Positions 45,178 through 55,431 of a DNA stretch of 64,000 nucleotides are shown here, piece by piece. The DNA is taken from NCBI RefSeq assembly GCF_946227985.1, contig NZ_CAMKGL010000007.1, positions 1-64,000 of the forward strand. The letters are read 5' to 3'. The notes beneath the pieces are model-generated. The model saw only the letters and a list, made by a program, of their open reading frames with translations, was not told where the DNA came from and searched no databases. Positions within the stretch are counted from its first letter, which is position 1. Every line of letters starts with the position of its first letter. The DNA comes from Serratia quinivorans (GTDB taxonomy: Bacteria > Pseudomonadota > Gammaproteobacteria > Enterobacterales > Enterobacteriaceae). The translations under genes and the position numbers were made by a program.

Positions 45178-46325
45178 AACCGCTCCGCAGCCGCATCCAG
45201 CGTGGCATCCTGTTTAGCGAAGCACAGCCGGACCAATTTATGAGGGAAAGGATCGGCACAGAAGACCGACAGCGGGATCGCCGCCACGCCTACGTGCTCG
45301 GTTAACCAATGGCAGAACGCCACGTCGTCCAAATCGGAGACGGCGCTGTAATCTGCCAGTAAGAAGTATGTACCCTCGCAGGGCAAAATTTCCAGTCGAC
45401 TGCTGGACAGCGCCTGCACAAAACGATCGCGCTTGGCGCGATAAAATGCCGACAGCTGTTGCCAGTGTTCCGGCTCGCTGCGCAGCATATCCGCCAGCGC
45501 CAACTGGGCCGGGGTATTGACCGAGAAGGTCAGGTACTGATGCACCTTGCGCACTTCCGCGCTAAGCGCTGCCGGTGCTACGCAGTAACCTACTTTCCAG
45601 CCGGTCATGTGGAAGGTCTTACCGAAAGAGGACACCGCGATGGCGCGTTGCCGCAGTTGCGGGTGAGCCAATACGCTGGTATGGCCGCCTTTGGCGAAAC
45701 AAATGTGTTCGTAGACTTCATCACTCAGCACGTAGATTTCGCGATCGCTAATGGCGTGCCACAGTTGCTGCATATCTTCCGCCTGCCAGGCAGTAGCAGA
45801 AGGATTGTGCGGCGTGTTGAGGATCACCAGCCGGGTGCGTGGTGACAGCAACTTGCCGAACTGTTGCCAGTCGACGCTGAACGCCGGGGGCTGCAACGCA
45901 ATGCGTTTTAGCGTGCCACCGGATAGGGTCACCGCCGGCGCATAGCTGTCGTAGCTGGGATCAAAACAGACAACTTCATCACCGGGGCGCACCAGCGCGC
46001 TGATGGCGGCGAACAGTGCCTCGGTGGCACCCGCCGTGATGGTGACTTCGTTAGTGGCATCCGGTAGCCAGCCGTACAGAGCAGCGGTTTTCTCGGCGAT
46101 GGCTTCGCGCAGTGGGGCAACGCCGGTCATTGGTGCATATTGGTTCGCCCCCTGGCTGACATGCCAGGCCAGACGTTCTTTCAGGTAGTCCGGGCCATCG
46201 AAATCGGGGAAGCCCTGCGACAGGTTGATTGCCTGATGCTGCGCCGCCAGCGCACTCATCTGGGTGAAAATAGTGGTGCCCAGCGCGGGTAGTTTACTGT
46301 CGGGGATCAGTGCTGAAGTGCTCAT
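45165..46325 (-). CDS. ybdL: Methionine/glutamine-preferring aminotransferase YbdL (MtnE role)
   Basis: A 386-residue fold-type I aminotransferase. The PLP lysine is in SSFGKTFHMTGWKVGY near residue 236; the early part INLSQGFPDFDGPDYLKERL is typical of the YbdL/KAT group. It can make methionine from 4-methylthio-2-oxobutanoate, the last step of methionine salvage, using glutamine as donor. Divergent from mtnB with MetJ-like boxes between. Confidence 0.88.
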   Translation of the reverse strand: MSTSALIPDSKLPALGTTIFTQMSALAAQHQAINLSQGFPDFDGPDYLKERLAWHVSQGANQYAPMTGVAPLREAIAEKTAALYGWLPDATNEVTITAGATEALFAAISALVRPGDEVVCFDPSYDSYAPAVTLSGGTLKRIALQPPAFSVDWQQFGKLLSPRTRLVILNTPHNPSATAWQAEDMQQLWHAISDREIYVLSDEVYEHICFAKGGHTSVLAHPQLRQRAIAVSSFGKTFHMTGWKVGYCVAPAALSAEVRKVHQYLTFSVNTPAQLALADMLRSEPEHWQQLSAFYRAKRDRFVQALSSSRLEILPCEGTYFLLADYSAVSDLDDVAFCHWLTEHVGVAAIPLSVFCADPFPHKLVRLCFAKQDATLDAAAERLCRL

Positions 46326-46391
46326 CGTAGGCTAATACTCCTGGCGCTTATGTTGCCGTCAATATAACACGATGTTAGTATTTGGCAATCA

Positions 46392-46407
46392 AGACGCTTA
46401 GATGGCT
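46392..46407. promoter_or_regulatory. Tandem MetJ-box-like sites between ybdL and mtnB
   Basis: AGACGCTT and AGATGGCT are adjacent octamers with six of eight matches each to AGACGTCT. They lie 73-88 bases before mtnB and 67-82 before ybdL. Confidence 0.5.
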
Positions 46408-46479
46408 AAATGAAGAAAAAGTCTTACTATTAATCAAATCATTCTAGGCATCATTTGCTTATAACCTACAGGTCAAAAA

Positions 46480-47100
46480 ATGTTAATGACTGAAAATCAG
46501 CAACTTAAAGCGTTATTGTCGGCCTGTCACTGGATTGGTGAAAAGGGCTGGTGCCCGGCGACCGGCGGCAATATGTCGCTGCGTCTCGATGAGCAACATT
46601 GTCTGGTCACCGAATCCGGCAAGGATAAGGGCAGCCTGACCGAAACTGACTTCCTGCTGGTGGAAACCGCAGGCAACCATGTGCCGAGCGGCCGCACGCC
46701 ATCAGCGGAAACCGGTCTGCATACCCTGATTTACCGTTTGTACCCACAGATTGGCGCGGTACTGCATACGCATTCGGTGAATGCGACCGTGCTGTCGCGG
46801 GTGGAACGCGGCGATGGGCTGGTGTTGCAGGGCTATGAAATGCAAAAATCACTCGGTGGACAGACTACGCATCTGGACAGCGTGGTGATCCCGATTTTCG
46901 ATAACGATCAGGATATTCCGCGATTAGCAGCGCGGGTGGCAGCCCATGCCGAAGCCACGCCGTTGCAGTACGGTTTTCTGGTGCGTGGCCACGGTCTGTA
47001 TTGCTGGGGCCGCCAGGTCGCGGAAGCTCGTCGTCATCTTGAAGGGCTGGAATTCCTGTTCCAGTGCGAACTGCAACGCCGTTTACTGGAGGCCAAATGA
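46480..47100 (+). CDS. mtnB: Methylthioribulose-1-phosphate dehydratase
   Basis: A class II aldolase-fold, zinc-dependent dehydratase of 206 residues. [11 protein letters not shown] and the zinc ligands in [11 protein letters not shown] and [10 protein letters not shown] are present. It turns methylthioribulose-1-P into the diketone used by MtnC. Start at ATG 46480 or 46486. First gene of mtnBCD, overlapping mtnC by four bases. Confidence 0.94.
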   Translation: MLMTENQQLKALLSACHWIGEKGWCPATGGNMSLRLDEQHCLVTESGKDKGSLTETDFLLVETAGNHVPSGRTPSAETGLHTLIYRLYPQIGAVLHTHSVNATVLSRVERGDGLVLQGYEMQKSLGGQTTHLDSVVIPIFDNDQDIPRLAARVAAHAEATPLQYGFLVRGHGLYCWGRQVAEARRHLEGLEFLFQCELQRRLLEAK

Positions 47101-47786
47101 TCCGCGCCATCGTTACCGACATTGAAGGCACCACCAGCGATATCCGTTTCGTTCATCAGGTGCTGTTTCCCTACGCACGTGAACGTCTGGCCACATTTCT
47201 CCGTCTTCACGCTGAAGATGCCGAAGTCGCCGCGCCACTGACTGCCTTACGCCAGGAGCTTGACCAGCCGCAGGCGGATATTGAGCAACTGATTGCCGCG
47301 CTGTACCGCTTTATGGACGAAGACCGCAAATCCACCGCGCTGAAGGCGCTGCAAGGTATCATTTGGCGCAGCGGTTATCAGAACGGTGATTTTCGCGGGC
47401 ATTTGTACCCCGAGGTGGCCGCGCAGTTGGCCGCCTGGCAGCAACAGGGGCTGAGGCTGTACGTCTATTCTTCCGGCTCGGTGGAGGCGCAAAAGCTGCT
47501 GTTCGGCTACAGCGATGCCGGGGATCTGCAGCCGTTGTTCAGCGGTTATTTTGATACTCACGTCGGTGCCAAGCGTGAAACCGCTTCGTACCTTAATATC
47601 GCCGGTAAAATCGGTATTGCACCTGATGAACTGTTATTTCTTTCCGACATTCATCAAGAACTGGACGCCGCGCGTGCCGCTGGTTGGCATACCTGCCAAC
47701 TGATCCGCGATGAAGCCGATAACCAAAGCCAGCATCCGCAGGTTAACCGTTTTGATCAAATCGATTTAGGGGAGTTTGCCTCATGA
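47097..47786 (+). CDS. mtnC: Enolase-phosphatase E1
   Basis: A 229-residue HAD-family enzyme with nucleophile Asp in [11 protein letters not shown] (residues ~5-15), second motif in [14 protein letters not shown] and the acidic motif in [13 protein letters not shown]. It enolises and dephosphorylates the diketone phosphate to the acireductone. The ATG at 47097 sits in the mtnB stop. Confidence 0.95.
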   Translation: MIRAIVTDIEGTTSDIRFVHQVLFPYARERLATFLRLHAEDAEVAAPLTALRQELDQPQADIEQLIAALYRFMDEDRKSTALKALQGIIWRSGYQNGDFRGHLYPEVAAQLAAWQQQGLRLYVYSSGSVEAQKLLFGYSDAGDLQPLFSGYFDTHVGAKRETASYLNIAGKIGIAPDELLFLSDIHQELDAARAAGWHTCQLIRDEADNQSQHPQVNRFDQIDLGEFAS

Positions 47787-48325
47787 GTGGATTGACCATT
47801 TTCAGCGATAAAGAGCCGCAACAGCCACTGTGGCAGAGCCGTGACGCGCAGGCCATTGAGCAGCAACTGGCGCAGATTGGCGTACGTTTTGAACGCTGGC
47901 AGGCGGATCGTGAGCTGGGTGAAAACCCGGATCCGGCAGCGGTGATCGCCGCTTATCAGCATCAAATAGACCGCTTGGTGGCGGAGAAAGGCTACCAGAG
48001 CTGGGATGTGATCAGCATGCGTCCGGATAATGCCCAGCGCGAAGTGTTGCGCAGCAAGTTTTTGTCCGAGCATACCCACGGCGAAGATGAAGTGCGTTTC
48101 TTTGTCGAGGGGGCCGGGCTGTTCTGCCTGCATCTGGAGGGCAAGATCTTCCAGATCCTGTGTGAGAAGAACGATCTGATCTCGGTGCCGGCCAATACCC
48201 GCCATTGGTTCGATATGGGCTCAGCACCGAATTTCACTGCGATCCGCGTGTTCGATAACCCGGAAGGCTGGGTGGCGCATTTCACCGGCGATAACATCGC
48301 CGATGCCTATCCGCGTCTCGACTGA
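47783..48325 (+). CDS. mtnD: Acireductone dioxygenase
   Basis: A 180-residue cupin dioxygenase. The metal site His-x-His-x3-Glu is in [16 protein letters not shown], with a later His in NTRHWFDMG. With Fe it yields 4-methylthio-2-oxobutanoate and formate; with Ni an off-pathway product. Overlaps mtnC by four bases, ends the operon, and converges on mtnA. Confidence 0.95.
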   Translation: MSGLTIFSDKEPQQPLWQSRDAQAIEQQLAQIGVRFERWQADRELGENPDPAAVIAAYQHQIDRLVAEKGYQSWDVISMRPDNAQREVLRSKFLSEHTHGEDEVRFFVEGAGLFCLHLEGKIFQILCEKNDLISVPANTRHWFDMGSAPNFTAIRVFDNPEGWVAHFTGDNIADAYPRLD

Positions 48326-48337
48326 GCGCTATAACGC

Positions 48338-48356
48338 GGGCGTTAACCCAACGCCC
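48338..48356. terminator. Hairpin between mtnD and mtnA
   Basis: GGGCGTT / AACGCCC with a five-base loop, overlapping the mtnA stop. No strong T run, so it is only a possible terminator. Confidence 0.4.
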
Positions 48357-49371
48357 GTTGGAAAATCCCTTCATTGACCTGCTGTGGCGTTATCACGCCG
48401 CTGTCGAAGACCCAACCGCTAATCAATGCCGCCGGTGTCACGTCAAACGCCGGGTTATAAACCGGGGCATCGACGGGTGCCCACTGACATGAGCCAAAGC
48501 TGCCGGTGACACCGGTCACTTCAACTGCGGCCCGTTGCTCAATCGGGATGGCAGCGCCGTTCGGGCAGTGCGGATCGTGCGTGGTGTGCGGTGCGGCGAC
48601 GTAGAATGGAATGTGATGATAGTGCGCCAGTACCGCCAGGCTATAGGTGCCAATTTTGTTGGCGACGTCACCGTTGGCAGCGATGCGATCGGCCCCCACC
48701 CATACGGCGTCTACCTGTCCCTGCGCCATCAGACTGGCCGCCATGGAGTCACAAATCAGCCGGTAGGGGATACCCAGTTCACCCAGCTCCCAGGCGGTCA
48801 GTCGGCCACCCTGTAATAGCGGACGCGTTTCATCGACCCACACCTGCTGCACCTTGCCCTGCTGATGAGCACGTAACACTACGCCGATAGCGGTACCAAT
48901 ACCGGCGGTAGCCAGGCCCCCGGTATTGCAGTGGGTCAGCAGGCGGCTGCCGGGTTTCACCAGCTCGGCACCGTGATCGGCAATGCGATCGCACAACTTT
49001 CGGTCTTCTTCCACCAGCCGCTGCGCTTCTTCCACCATCGCAGCTACCCATTGTGGCTGTGCCAAGGCCAGCTTCATACGGTCCAGATTATTCATCAGGT
49101 TGACTGCCGTTGGCCGTGAGGCACGCAGAGTGATTAGTGCCTGTTCCAGTTCCTTACGCGGCAAGCCGCGCTCGGCCAGCAAGGCCAATAACAGACTGGC
49201 GGACAGGCCGATCAGCGGTGCCCCCCGTACTCGCAGGGTAAGGATATGATCGACCAATTCTTCCACGCTGTCGCAGCTGCGCCACTGTTTTTCCTGTGGT
49301 AAAGCCTGTTGATCGAGGATCCAAAGTCGGTTGTCACTCAAGGTCAAACTGGTGGTGTTAAGCGCTTGCAT
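48343..49371 (-). CDS. mtnA: Methylthioribose-1-phosphate isomerase
   Basis: A 342-residue eIF2B-like isomerase converting methylthioribose-1-P to methylthioribulose-1-[10 protein letters not shown] near residue 50, the catalytic Cys in [18 protein letters not shown] near 165, and the Asp in [18 protein letters not shown] near 245 are intact. Divergent from mtnK, which makes its substrate; four MetJ-like boxes lie between. Confidence 0.95.
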   Translation of the reverse strand: MQALNTTSLTLSDNRLWILDQQALPQEKQWRSCDSVEELVDHILTLRVRGAPLIGLSASLLLALLAERGLPRKELEQALITLRASRPTAVNLMNNLDRMKLALAQPQWVAAMVEEAQRLVEEDRKLCDRIADHGAELVKPGSRLLTHCNTGGLATAGIGTAIGVVLRAHQQGKVQQVWVDETRPLLQGGRLTAWELGELGIPYRLICDSMAASLMAQGQVDAVWVGADRIAANGDVANKIGTYSLAVLAHYHHIPFYVAAPHTTHDPHCPNGAAIPIEQRAAVEVTGVTGSFGSCQWAPVDAPVYNPAFDVTPAALISGWVFDSGVITPQQVNEGIFQRALG

Positions 49372-49435
49372 CGGCGGTTAATTCCTTGTTGCGTAGTTAT
49401 TGCATCTGGAAAGCTATTCTGCCAACATGACTTCC

Positions 49436-49467
49436 GGATGTATAGACGTCCAAATGCTTTTACGTCT
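49436..49467. promoter_or_regulatory. Four contiguous MetJ-box-like octamers between mtnA and mtnK
   Basis: GGATGTAT, AGACGTCC, AAATGCTT and TTACGTCT run end to end. The second matches seven and the fourth six of eight bases of AGACGTCT; the others match about half, as is usual in MetJ operators. Confidence 0.75.
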
Positions 49468-49514
49468 AAAAAATATAATCGCTGGGTCAGTGAGAAAGTT
49501 CAGAGGGGTTGGGA

Positions 49515-50714
49515 ATGTCGCATTATCGTACGTTTACTGCTGCTGATGCCGTTGAGTATGCTCGCCAATACGGGCAGTTAGCCGATCCTCTGGCGTTGGT
49601 GAGCGCTGACGAGATTGGTGACGGTAATCTGAACCTGGTGTTCAAGATCCGCGATCGTGACGGCGTTAGCCGGGTGATAGTCAAACAGGCGCTGCCGTAT
49701 GTACGTTGTGTGGGCGAATCCTGGCCGCTAACGCTTGACCGGGCGCGCATTGAAGCGGAAACCCTATTGATCCACGGCGGTTTTTGTCCAAGGCATACGG
49801 TAAAGGTGTTGCATCACGATGCCGAATTGGCGGTGATGGTGCAGGAAGATCTTTCTGATCACCACATTTGGCGCAGTGAGTTGCTCAAGGGCCACTATTA
49901 CCCCTTGGCGGCCGGGCAGCTGGCGGAGTATTTGGCACAAACTCTGTTCCATACTTCCGACTTTTATCAGACCGCGCAGGAGAAAAAAGCGGAGGTTAGT
50001 CGCTTTAGTAACCCCGAACTGTGCCAGATCACCGAGGATCTGTTCTTTACCGATCCCTATATCGAGCATGAGCGCAATCAGTTCGAACCGCGGCTCTTAC
50101 CGCAGGTGCTTGAGCTGCGTAACGATGCGGCGCTGAGATTGGCGGTCGCCGGACTGAAGCACCGCTTCCTGAGTAAGGCGGAAGCGCTGTTGCACGGGGA
50201 TATTCACAGCGGTTCGGTTTTTGTTGCAGAAGGCAAGTTGAAGGCGATCGACGCCGAGTTCGGCTTCTATGGCCCGATCGGTTTTGACGTCGGTACCGCG
50301 CTGGGTAATCTGTTATTGAATTACTGTGGTCTACCGGGCCTGTTTGGGCCGCGCGACGCCGCTGCCGGGCGTGAACAACGTCTGCAGGATGTGCGCGAGC
50401 TGTGGTTGATTTTTGCCGATCGCTTCCTGGCATTGTGCCACCAACAGACCCGCGAAGTGGCACTGGCGGTGCCGGGTTATGCCGAACAGTTCCTGCAGCA
50501 GGTGTGGACAGATGCCGTTGGCTACTGCGGCAGTGAGTTGATCCGCCGTACTATCGGTCTGGCGCACGTTGCCGATCTGGACAGTATCGATGATGTTGAG
50601 ATGCGTACCGAATGTCAGCGCAACGCTTTGGGGTTGGGCCGTGCGTTGATTGTGAATGCGCCCCAGATTGAGCATATCGATGCGTTGTTGGCGCGTATTC
50701 GCCAGAACGGTTAA
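49515..50714 (+). CDS. mtnK: 5-methylthioribose kinase
   Basis: A 399-residue aminoglycoside-phosphotransferase-like kinase. Catalytic loop [11 protein letters not shown] near 234-244 and the metal-binding [15 protein letters not shown] are present. It phosphorylates methylthioribose to begin salvage. ATG at 49515 follows AGAGGGG; the frame's TTG at 49509 is inside that site. Possible transcriptional control by MetJ from the boxes 48-79 bases upstream. Confidence 0.95.
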   Translation: MSHYRTFTAADAVEYARQYGQLADPLALVSADEIGDGNLNLVFKIRDRDGVSRVIVKQALPYVRCVGESWPLTLDRARIEAETLLIHGGFCPRHTVKVLHHDAELAVMVQEDLSDHHIWRSELLKGHYYPLAAGQLAEYLAQTLFHTSDFYQTAQEKKAEVSRFSNPELCQITEDLFFTDPYIEHERNQFEPRLLPQVLELRNDAALRLAVAGLKHRFLSKAEALLHGDIHSGSVFVAEGKLKAIDAEFGFYGPIGFDVGTALGNLLLNYCGLPGLFGPRDAAAGREQRLQDVRELWLIFADRFLALCHQQTREVALAVPGYAEQFLQQVWTDAVGYCGSELIRRTIGLAHVADLDSIDDVEMRTECQRNALGLGRALIVNAPQIEHIDALLARIRQNG

Positions 50715-50763
50715 ATCTCCTGGATACCGTGAAAAAGGGTGCTCATGGATCCGTCGCCAACAA

Positions 50764-50792
50764 CCAACAGGCGGGGCGAACCCCGCCGTTGG
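50764..50792. terminator. Terminator between mtnK and hok
   Basis: GGCGGGG-CGAA-CCCCGCC, extended by CAAC / GTTG with one bulge. It lies between converging genes and could serve both. Confidence 0.7.
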
Positions 50793-50798
50793 GTTGCC

Positions 50799-50951
50799 TT
50801 ACCCTTCGGTTTCGTAAGCCAAAATGGCGGCAACCTCCGTGTCTCCCAGTGTGATGCGCAGTTCACATAGCGAACCACGGGTGATCCACATCAGCGCTAT
50901 CAGCGTGATGCAGATAATCATCAGCCTCAGAACGACCCGTTCTTGCTGCAT
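50799..50951 (-). CDS. hok: Hok/Gef-family small membrane toxin
   Basis: A 50-residue protein too short for usual ORF filters. It begins MQQERVVLRLMIICITLIAL, spans the inner membrane once, then carries the Hok signature TRGSLCELRITLGDTEVAAI and ends AYETEG; the SLCE cysteine is conserved. The ATG at 50951 has a very strong AAGGAGGT site. Such toxins depolarise the membrane when translated and are held off by antisense Sok RNA; a Sok-like terminator lies just upstream on the other strand. No clear overlapping mok frame is seen. Confidence 0.88.
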   Translation of the reverse strand: MQQERVVLRLMIICITLIALMWITRGSLCELRITLGDTEVAAILAYETEG

Positions 50952-51003
50952 TTTTGACCTCCTTATCCTTGCCTTGCGGCGGGGAAGAGGCTAACCTGAC
51001 GTT

Positions 51004-51055
51004 GCTAAGCGTTCAGAGTGGCCTCGGGTTGATTACATCGACTCGGGGCCTTTCT
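51004..51055 (+). ncRNA. sok: Sok-like antisense RNA
   Basis: Antisense to the hok leader. GGCCTCGGG (51020-51028) and CTCGGGGCC (51042-51050) form a nine-pair stem with wobbles followed by TTTCTCTTT, closely like the Sok RNA terminator. TTGCCT (50969) and TAACCT (50992) with a 17-base spacer would start an RNA near 51004, about 52 bases long. Ends are predicted. Confidence 0.7.
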
Positions 51056-51189
51056 CTTTCTATCCGTTATCAATACAAGGCTCCGGACAGAAAGATCCAG
51101 AGCACCCATCCGCAGTCTATCCGATTATCCCCGGGGTTAAATTAGCCGTTCTGGTAACCTTGCGGTGTGCCACGCAGTTTAAGCAGAAA

Positions 51190-51216
51190 TAGAAAAGGGG
51201 CGATGATTATCGCCCC
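51190..51216 (-). terminator. Terminator of fadE
   Basis: GGGGCGAT-GATT-ATCGCCCC, perfect stem, followed on the minus strand by TTTTCTATTTCT. Confidence 0.87.
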
Positions 51217-51243
51217 TCAAATTGCTGATTAAGTTCTTTGCAG

Positions 51244-53700
51244 TTACGCGGCTTCGGTGTGTTTCAGGCGCTTATCCTGCTTGAGTGACTTTTCCGGCTT
51301 GCTGGCCGCCAGCGCATCCGGTTCGAAGTCATCCACGTTGATGGAGCGCAGACGGCTCTCCTCGGCTTTCACCAGGATCTTCGCCTCGTCGGCGCTGATC
51401 TTGCCTTCTTCCAGTGCACGTTGTGCCAGACGATCCAGTCGGGTGAACGGCAGGTTCTTGCCGGCCGCCTTGCACAGACGGTCGTGAATCGGTTCGGCGG
51501 CGATCACGTCAGCCAGTGCGGCTTCCAGCAGGCCAACCGGGTTGTGCTCGCTGGGTGTCAGATACTGGCCACGGCCCAGACGGCTACGGGTAGCAGACGG
51601 CTGTTGGATAATCTTGGCCAATTGGTGATCCAGACGGTCAGACGGTGCAGTATGGACACGGCCTAACGGGAAGACGACCAGGCGCATCACTCCGGCGATA
51701 AAGCGGTTCGGGAAGTTGCGCAGCAGATCGTCCAGCGCCTGTTCTGCCTGATGCAGACTGTCCTGTACGGCCCAATGTACCAGCGGTAAATCTTCTTTCT
51801 GACGGCCTTCATCTTCAAAACGTTTCAGTGCCGCAGAAGCCAGATACATTTGGCTGAGGATATCCCCCAGACGGGCGGAGATACGCTCACGGCGCTTCAG
51901 GCTGCCACCCAGCACGCCCATGGAAACGTCTGACAACAGTGCCAGGTTAGCGCTCAGGCGGTTCAACTGTTGGTAGTAACGACGAGTCGCGTCTTTGGTT
52001 GGTGTGCTGCTGGTGCGACCGTTAGTCAGGCCCAGCCAGAAGCTGCGCACCTTGTTGCTGCCCACGTGGCCCAGATGGCCGAACAGCAATTTGTCATAGG
52101 CGTTCAGGTCGTTCTTCTGCGCTGCAGCCATTTCGTCCAGCACGTAAGGATGGCAGCGAATAGCCCCCTGACCGAAGATCATCATGGTACGGGTCAGGAT
52201 ATTGGCACCTTCTACCGTGATGGCGATAGGCGCGCCCTGATAGGCTCGGGCCAGGAAGTTGGATTTACCCAGCATGATGCCTTTACCGCCGGCGATATCC
52301 ATTGCATCAATGATTGCCTGCTGGCCGCGATGGGTACAATGGTATTTCACGATGGCCGACAGCACGGCCGGTTTCTCGCCCAGCATCAGGCCACTGGTGA
52401 TAAGCGTAGCTGCAGCGTCCATCACATAGGTGTTACCGGCGATACGCGCCAGTGGCTCTTCGATACCTTCCATCTTGCCGATTGAGAGCTTGAACTGACG
52501 GCGGATATGGGCGTATGCCCCAATCGCCAGTGCCATGGACTTCACGCTACCGGTCGAGTTGGAAGGCAGGGTGATGCCACGGCCTACCGACAGGCACTCA
52601 ACCAGCATACGCCAGCCCTGACCGGCCATTTTTGGCCCGCCGATGATGTAATCAATAGGGACGAACACGTCATTGCCGCGAGTCGGGCCGTTTTGGAACG
52701 GCACGTTCAGCGGGAAGTGGCGGTTACCGATTTCAACACCTGGGGTGCTGGTTGGGATTAGCGCACAGGTGATGCCCGGTGATTCGTTATCGCCCAGCAG
52801 GTGATTCGGGTCATACAGTTTGAACGCCAGGCCCAGCACGGTAGCAACCGGTGCCAGCGTGATATAGCGTTTGTTCCAGGTCAGGCGCATGCCCAGTACC
52901 TGTTCGCCTTGCCATTCACCCATGCAGACGGTGCCGACGTCCGGAATGGCCCCGGCATCGGAACCGGCTTCCGGGCTGGTCAGGGCGAAACAAGGGATCT
53001 CGTCGCCGCGCGCCAGGCCTGGCAGGTAATGGTTTTTCTGTTCGTCAGTACCGTAATGCTGCAGCAATTCGCCAGGACCAAGGGAGTTTGGCACGCCGAC
53101 GGTGATGGCCAGAATGCCGGAAACGCCGGACAGTTTTTGCAGCACGCGCGCCTGAGCATAAGGAGAGAAATCCAGGCCGCCGTACTCTTTCTTGATGATC
53201 ATCGCGAAGAAGCGGTGTTCTTTCAGGTATGCCCACAGTTCCGGCGGTAAATCGGCCAGCTCGTGGGTGATTTGGAAGTCGTTGGCCATACGGCAGGCTT
53301 CTTCCACCGGGCCGTCGATGAACGCCTGCTCTTCGGCGGTCAGCTGCGGTTTCGGGTAGTTATGCAGCTTGTTCCAGTCCGGCGTACCGCGGAACAGATC
53401 GCCTTCCCACCAGGTGGTCCCGGCTTCGATCGCTTCCTTTTCAGTGGTGGACATTGGCGGCATCACCTTGCGGAATGCGCGCAGCGCCGGGGCGGACAGC
53501 ATTGAACGGCGTAATGAGGTGACGTTCAACGGCAGCAGGATAATCGCCAGCGGCAGCAGCATCCAGAAGCTCCACAGGCCGATAGCGCCCATGGCGGCGG
53601 TGTATGCCAGAAGAATAAGGCTACTGAGGGTGAGGTTCACTCGGTGATAAAACACCACACCAATGAGTGCCAGTAAAACAACAATACTAAGAACCATCAT
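51244..53700 (-). CDS. fadE: Acyl-CoA dehydrogenase FadE
   Basis: An 818-residue membrane-associated acyl-CoA dehydrogenase, the first oxidative step of fatty-acid beta-oxidation. Two hydrophobic helices at ~5-60, then the FAD-linked ACAD domain ([54 protein letters not shown]) and a C-terminal DUF1974 part. It is near-collinear with E. coli FadE. The starts ATGATG at 53700/53697 follow GGAG. A FadR-like site 19-35 bases upstream implies repression in the absence of long-chain acyl-CoA. Confidence 0.97.
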   Translation of the reverse strand: MMVLSIVVLLALIGVVFYHRVNLTLSSLILLAYTAAMGAIGLWSFWMLLPLAIILLPLNVTSLRRSMLSAPALRAFRKVMPPMSTTEKEAIEAGTTWWEGDLFRGTPDWNKLHNYPKPQLTAEEQAFIDGPVEEACRMANDFQITHELADLPPELWAYLKEHRFFAMIIKKEYGGLDFSPYAQARVLQKLSGVSGILAITVGVPNSLGPGELLQHYGTDEQKNHYLPGLARGDEIPCFALTSPEAGSDAGAIPDVGTVCMGEWQGEQVLGMRLTWNKRYITLAPVATVLGLAFKLYDPNHLLGDNESPGITCALIPTSTPGVEIGNRHFPLNVPFQNGPTRGNDVFVPIDYIIGGPKMAGQGWRMLVECLSVGRGITLPSNSTGSVKSMALAIGAYAHIRRQFKLSIGKMEGIEEPLARIAGNTYVMDAAATLITSGLMLGEKPAVLSAIVKYHCTHRGQQAIIDAMDIAGGKGIMLGKSNFLARAYQGAPIAITVEGANILTRTMMIFGQGAIRCHPYVLDEMAAAQKNDLNAYDKLLFGHLGHVGSNKVRSFWLGLTNGRTSSTPTKDATRRYYQQLNRLSANLALLSDVSMGVLGGSLKRRERISARLGDILSQMYLASAALKRFEDEGRQKEDLPLVHWAVQDSLHQAEQALDDLLRNFPNRFIAGVMRLVVFPLGRVHTAPSDRLDHQLAKIIQQPSATRSRLGRGQYLTPSEHNPVGLLEAALADVIAAEPIHDRLCKAAGKNLPFTRLDRLAQRALEEGKISADEAKILVKAEESRLRSINVDDFEPDALAASKPEKSLKQDKRLKHTEAA

Positions 53701-53718
53701 AAGAAGCTCCAAAGTGGC

Positions 53719-53735
53719 AAGAGGTCTGACCTGTT
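53719..53735 (-). promoter_or_regulatory. FadR operator of fadE
   Basis: AAGAGGTCTGACCTGTT matches 15 of 17 positions of the FadR consensus (A-n-CTGGTC-n-GAC-n-TGTT class), just upstream of the fadE ribosome site. Confidence 0.75.
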
Positions 53736-53945
53736 GTGTGTATGTAATAGGTTTTAGTACAACCCCATATTTTTATCAATGCATTTACAGTTTAATTACA
53801 ACTTAAGTCACAAACTGACCGCATCAATCATCAAAAACCTCATCGCTGCCTCAACCGGGCTGCTGTTTGACTGACAATGCTTCTCGGTTTTTCCCCAATC
53901 CGTTACACTGCGGGGCGGAAGATTGACGATAACAAGAGGTTCCTC

Positions 53946-54527
53946 ATGTACCACGACCTTATTCGCAGTGAACTGAACGAAGCGGCCGATACCCTGACGA
54001 AATTTATCAGTGACGACGCCAATATCGACGCCATCCAACGCGCAGCCGTGCTGCTGGCCGATTCCTTTAAAGCCGGCGGGAAAGTCATTTCGTGCGGTAA
54101 CGGCGGCTCCCACTGTGACGCGATGCACTTTGCCGAAGAGCTGACCGGCCGCTACCGTGAAAACCGTCCGGGTTATCCGGCGATTGCCATTTCCGACGTT
54201 AGCCACCTGTCTTGCGTCAGCAATGACTTTGGTTACGAGTATGTGTTTTCACGCTATGTGGAAGCGGTAGGCCGTGAAGGCGACGTATTGCTGGGCATTT
54301 CCACCTCGGGTAATTCCGGCAACATTATTAAAGCCATCGAAGCGGCGCGCGCCAAAGGGATGAAAGTGATCACCCTGACCGGCAAAGATGGTGGAAAAAT
54401 GGCCGGTTCTGCCGATGTGGAAATCCGCGTACCGCACTTCGGTTACGCTGACCGCATTCAGGAAATTCATATCAAAGCGATCCACATCTTGATTCAGCTG
54501 ATTGAAAAAGAGATGGTTAAGGCTTAA
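53946..54527 (+). CDS. gmhA: Sedoheptulose-7-phosphate isomerase
   Basis: A 193-residue SIS-domain isomerase making D-glycero-D-manno-heptose-7-phosphate for the LPS inner core. [22 protein letters not shown] and [18 protein letters not shown] carry the metal and substrate residues. ATG at 53946 after AGAGG gives the normal length. Divergent from fadE; a hairpin follows the stop. Confidence 0.97.
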   Translation: MYHDLIRSELNEAADTLTKFISDDANIDAIQRAAVLLADSFKAGGKVISCGNGGSHCDAMHFAEELTGRYRENRPGYPAIAISDVSHLSCVSNDFGYEYVFSRYVEAVGREGDVLLGISTSGNSGNIIKAIEAARAKGMKVITLTGKDGGKMAGSADVEIRVPHFGYADRIQEIHIKAIHILIQLIEKEMVKA

Positions 54528-54535
54528 CGGCTTTA

Positions 54536-54552
54536 GGGGGCACCGTGCCCCC
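54536..54552 (+). terminator. Hairpin after gmhA
   Basis: GGGGGC-ACCGT-GCCCCC followed by ATAAATAA, nine bases after the stop. Confidence 0.65.
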
Positions 54553-54624
54553 ATAAATAATGCACAGGGGCGCAGCAGGCCGCGCCCGAATAGACGGTGT
54601 CAGTGTGGTCAAGGAGTGCTGGCG

Positions 54625-55431
54625 ATGTGTGAACTGCTCGGGATGAGCGCAAACGTACCGACCGATATTTGCTTTAGCTTTACCGGGCTGGTTCAGCGCG
54701 GTGGCCGTACCGGGCCACATAAAGATGGTTGGGGCATTACCTTCTACGAAGGGAACGGTTGCCGCACGTTTAAGGATCCCCAGCCGAGTTTCGACTCGCC
54801 GATTGCCCGTCTGGTGCAGGAATACCCGATCAAATCCTGTGCGGTGGTATCGCATATCCGCCAGGCCAATCGCGGTGAAGTTGCGCTGGAAAATACCCAC
54901 CCTTTTACCCGTGAACTGTGGGGCCGTAACTGGACCTACGCGCACAATGGCCAGTTGAAAGGCTACCGTCAGTTGGAAACCGGCACTTTCCGCCCGGTGG
55001 GTCAAACTGACAGCGAATATGCTTTCTGCTGGTTGCTGCATCAGCTTTCGCTGAAATACCCGCGCACTCCGAGCCGTTGGCCAGCAGTTTTCCGGTATAT
55101 CGCTTTGCTGGCGGATCAGCTGCGTCAGAAGGGGGTATTCAATATGTTGCTGTCGGATGGGCGCTTCGTGATGGCTTATTGCTCGACCAACCTGTACTGG
55201 ATCACGCGTCGCGCGCCGTTTGGCAAAGCCACCTTGCTCGATCAGGACGTAGAGATTGATTTCCAGCAACAGACCACACCTAACGATGTGGTCACGGTGA
55301 TTGCTACCCAGCCGCTGACGGCGAATGAAACCTGGCACAAGATTGCACCAGGTGAGTTCGCATTATTTCACTTCGGTGAGCGGCTTGGTCTGAGCGAAGG
55401 GATTGGTACTGATAACGGGAGCCGTGGTTGA
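54625..55431 (+). CDS. yafJ: Class II glutamine amidotransferase-like protein YafJ
   Basis: A 268-residue Ntn-hydrolase domain protein: the catalytic Cys2 in [31 protein letters not shown], and [16 protein letters not shown]. Substrate is unknown. The ATG at 54625 puts cysteine at position 2 as required. The C-terminal tail ([14 protein letters not shown]) reads 69 bases into the 3' end of the converging yafK, making it longer than E. coli YafJ. Confidence 0.9.
   Translation: MCELLGMSANVPTDICFSFTGLVQRGGRTGPHKDGWGITFYEGNGCRTFKDPQPSFDSPIARLVQEYPIKSCAVVSHIRQANRGEVALENTHPFTRELWGRNWTYAHNGQLKGYRQLETGTFRPVGQTDSEYAFCWLLHQLSLKYPRTPSRWPAVFRYIALLADQLRQKGVFNMLLSDGRFVMAYCSTNLYWITRRAPFGKATLLDQDVEIDFQQQTTPNDVVTVIATQPLTANETWHKIAPGEFALFHFGERLGLSEGIGTDNGSRG

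Noticed and set aside
49372..49514. SAM riboswitch before mtnK/mtnA
   Set aside because: The spacer is only 143 bases and holds tandem MetJ-like octamers; no SAM-riboswitch core was recognised.
50951..51070. A mok reading frame overlapping hok
   Set aside because: The candidate ATG in the Sok-complementary region is followed immediately by TAA; no other plausible start was seen.
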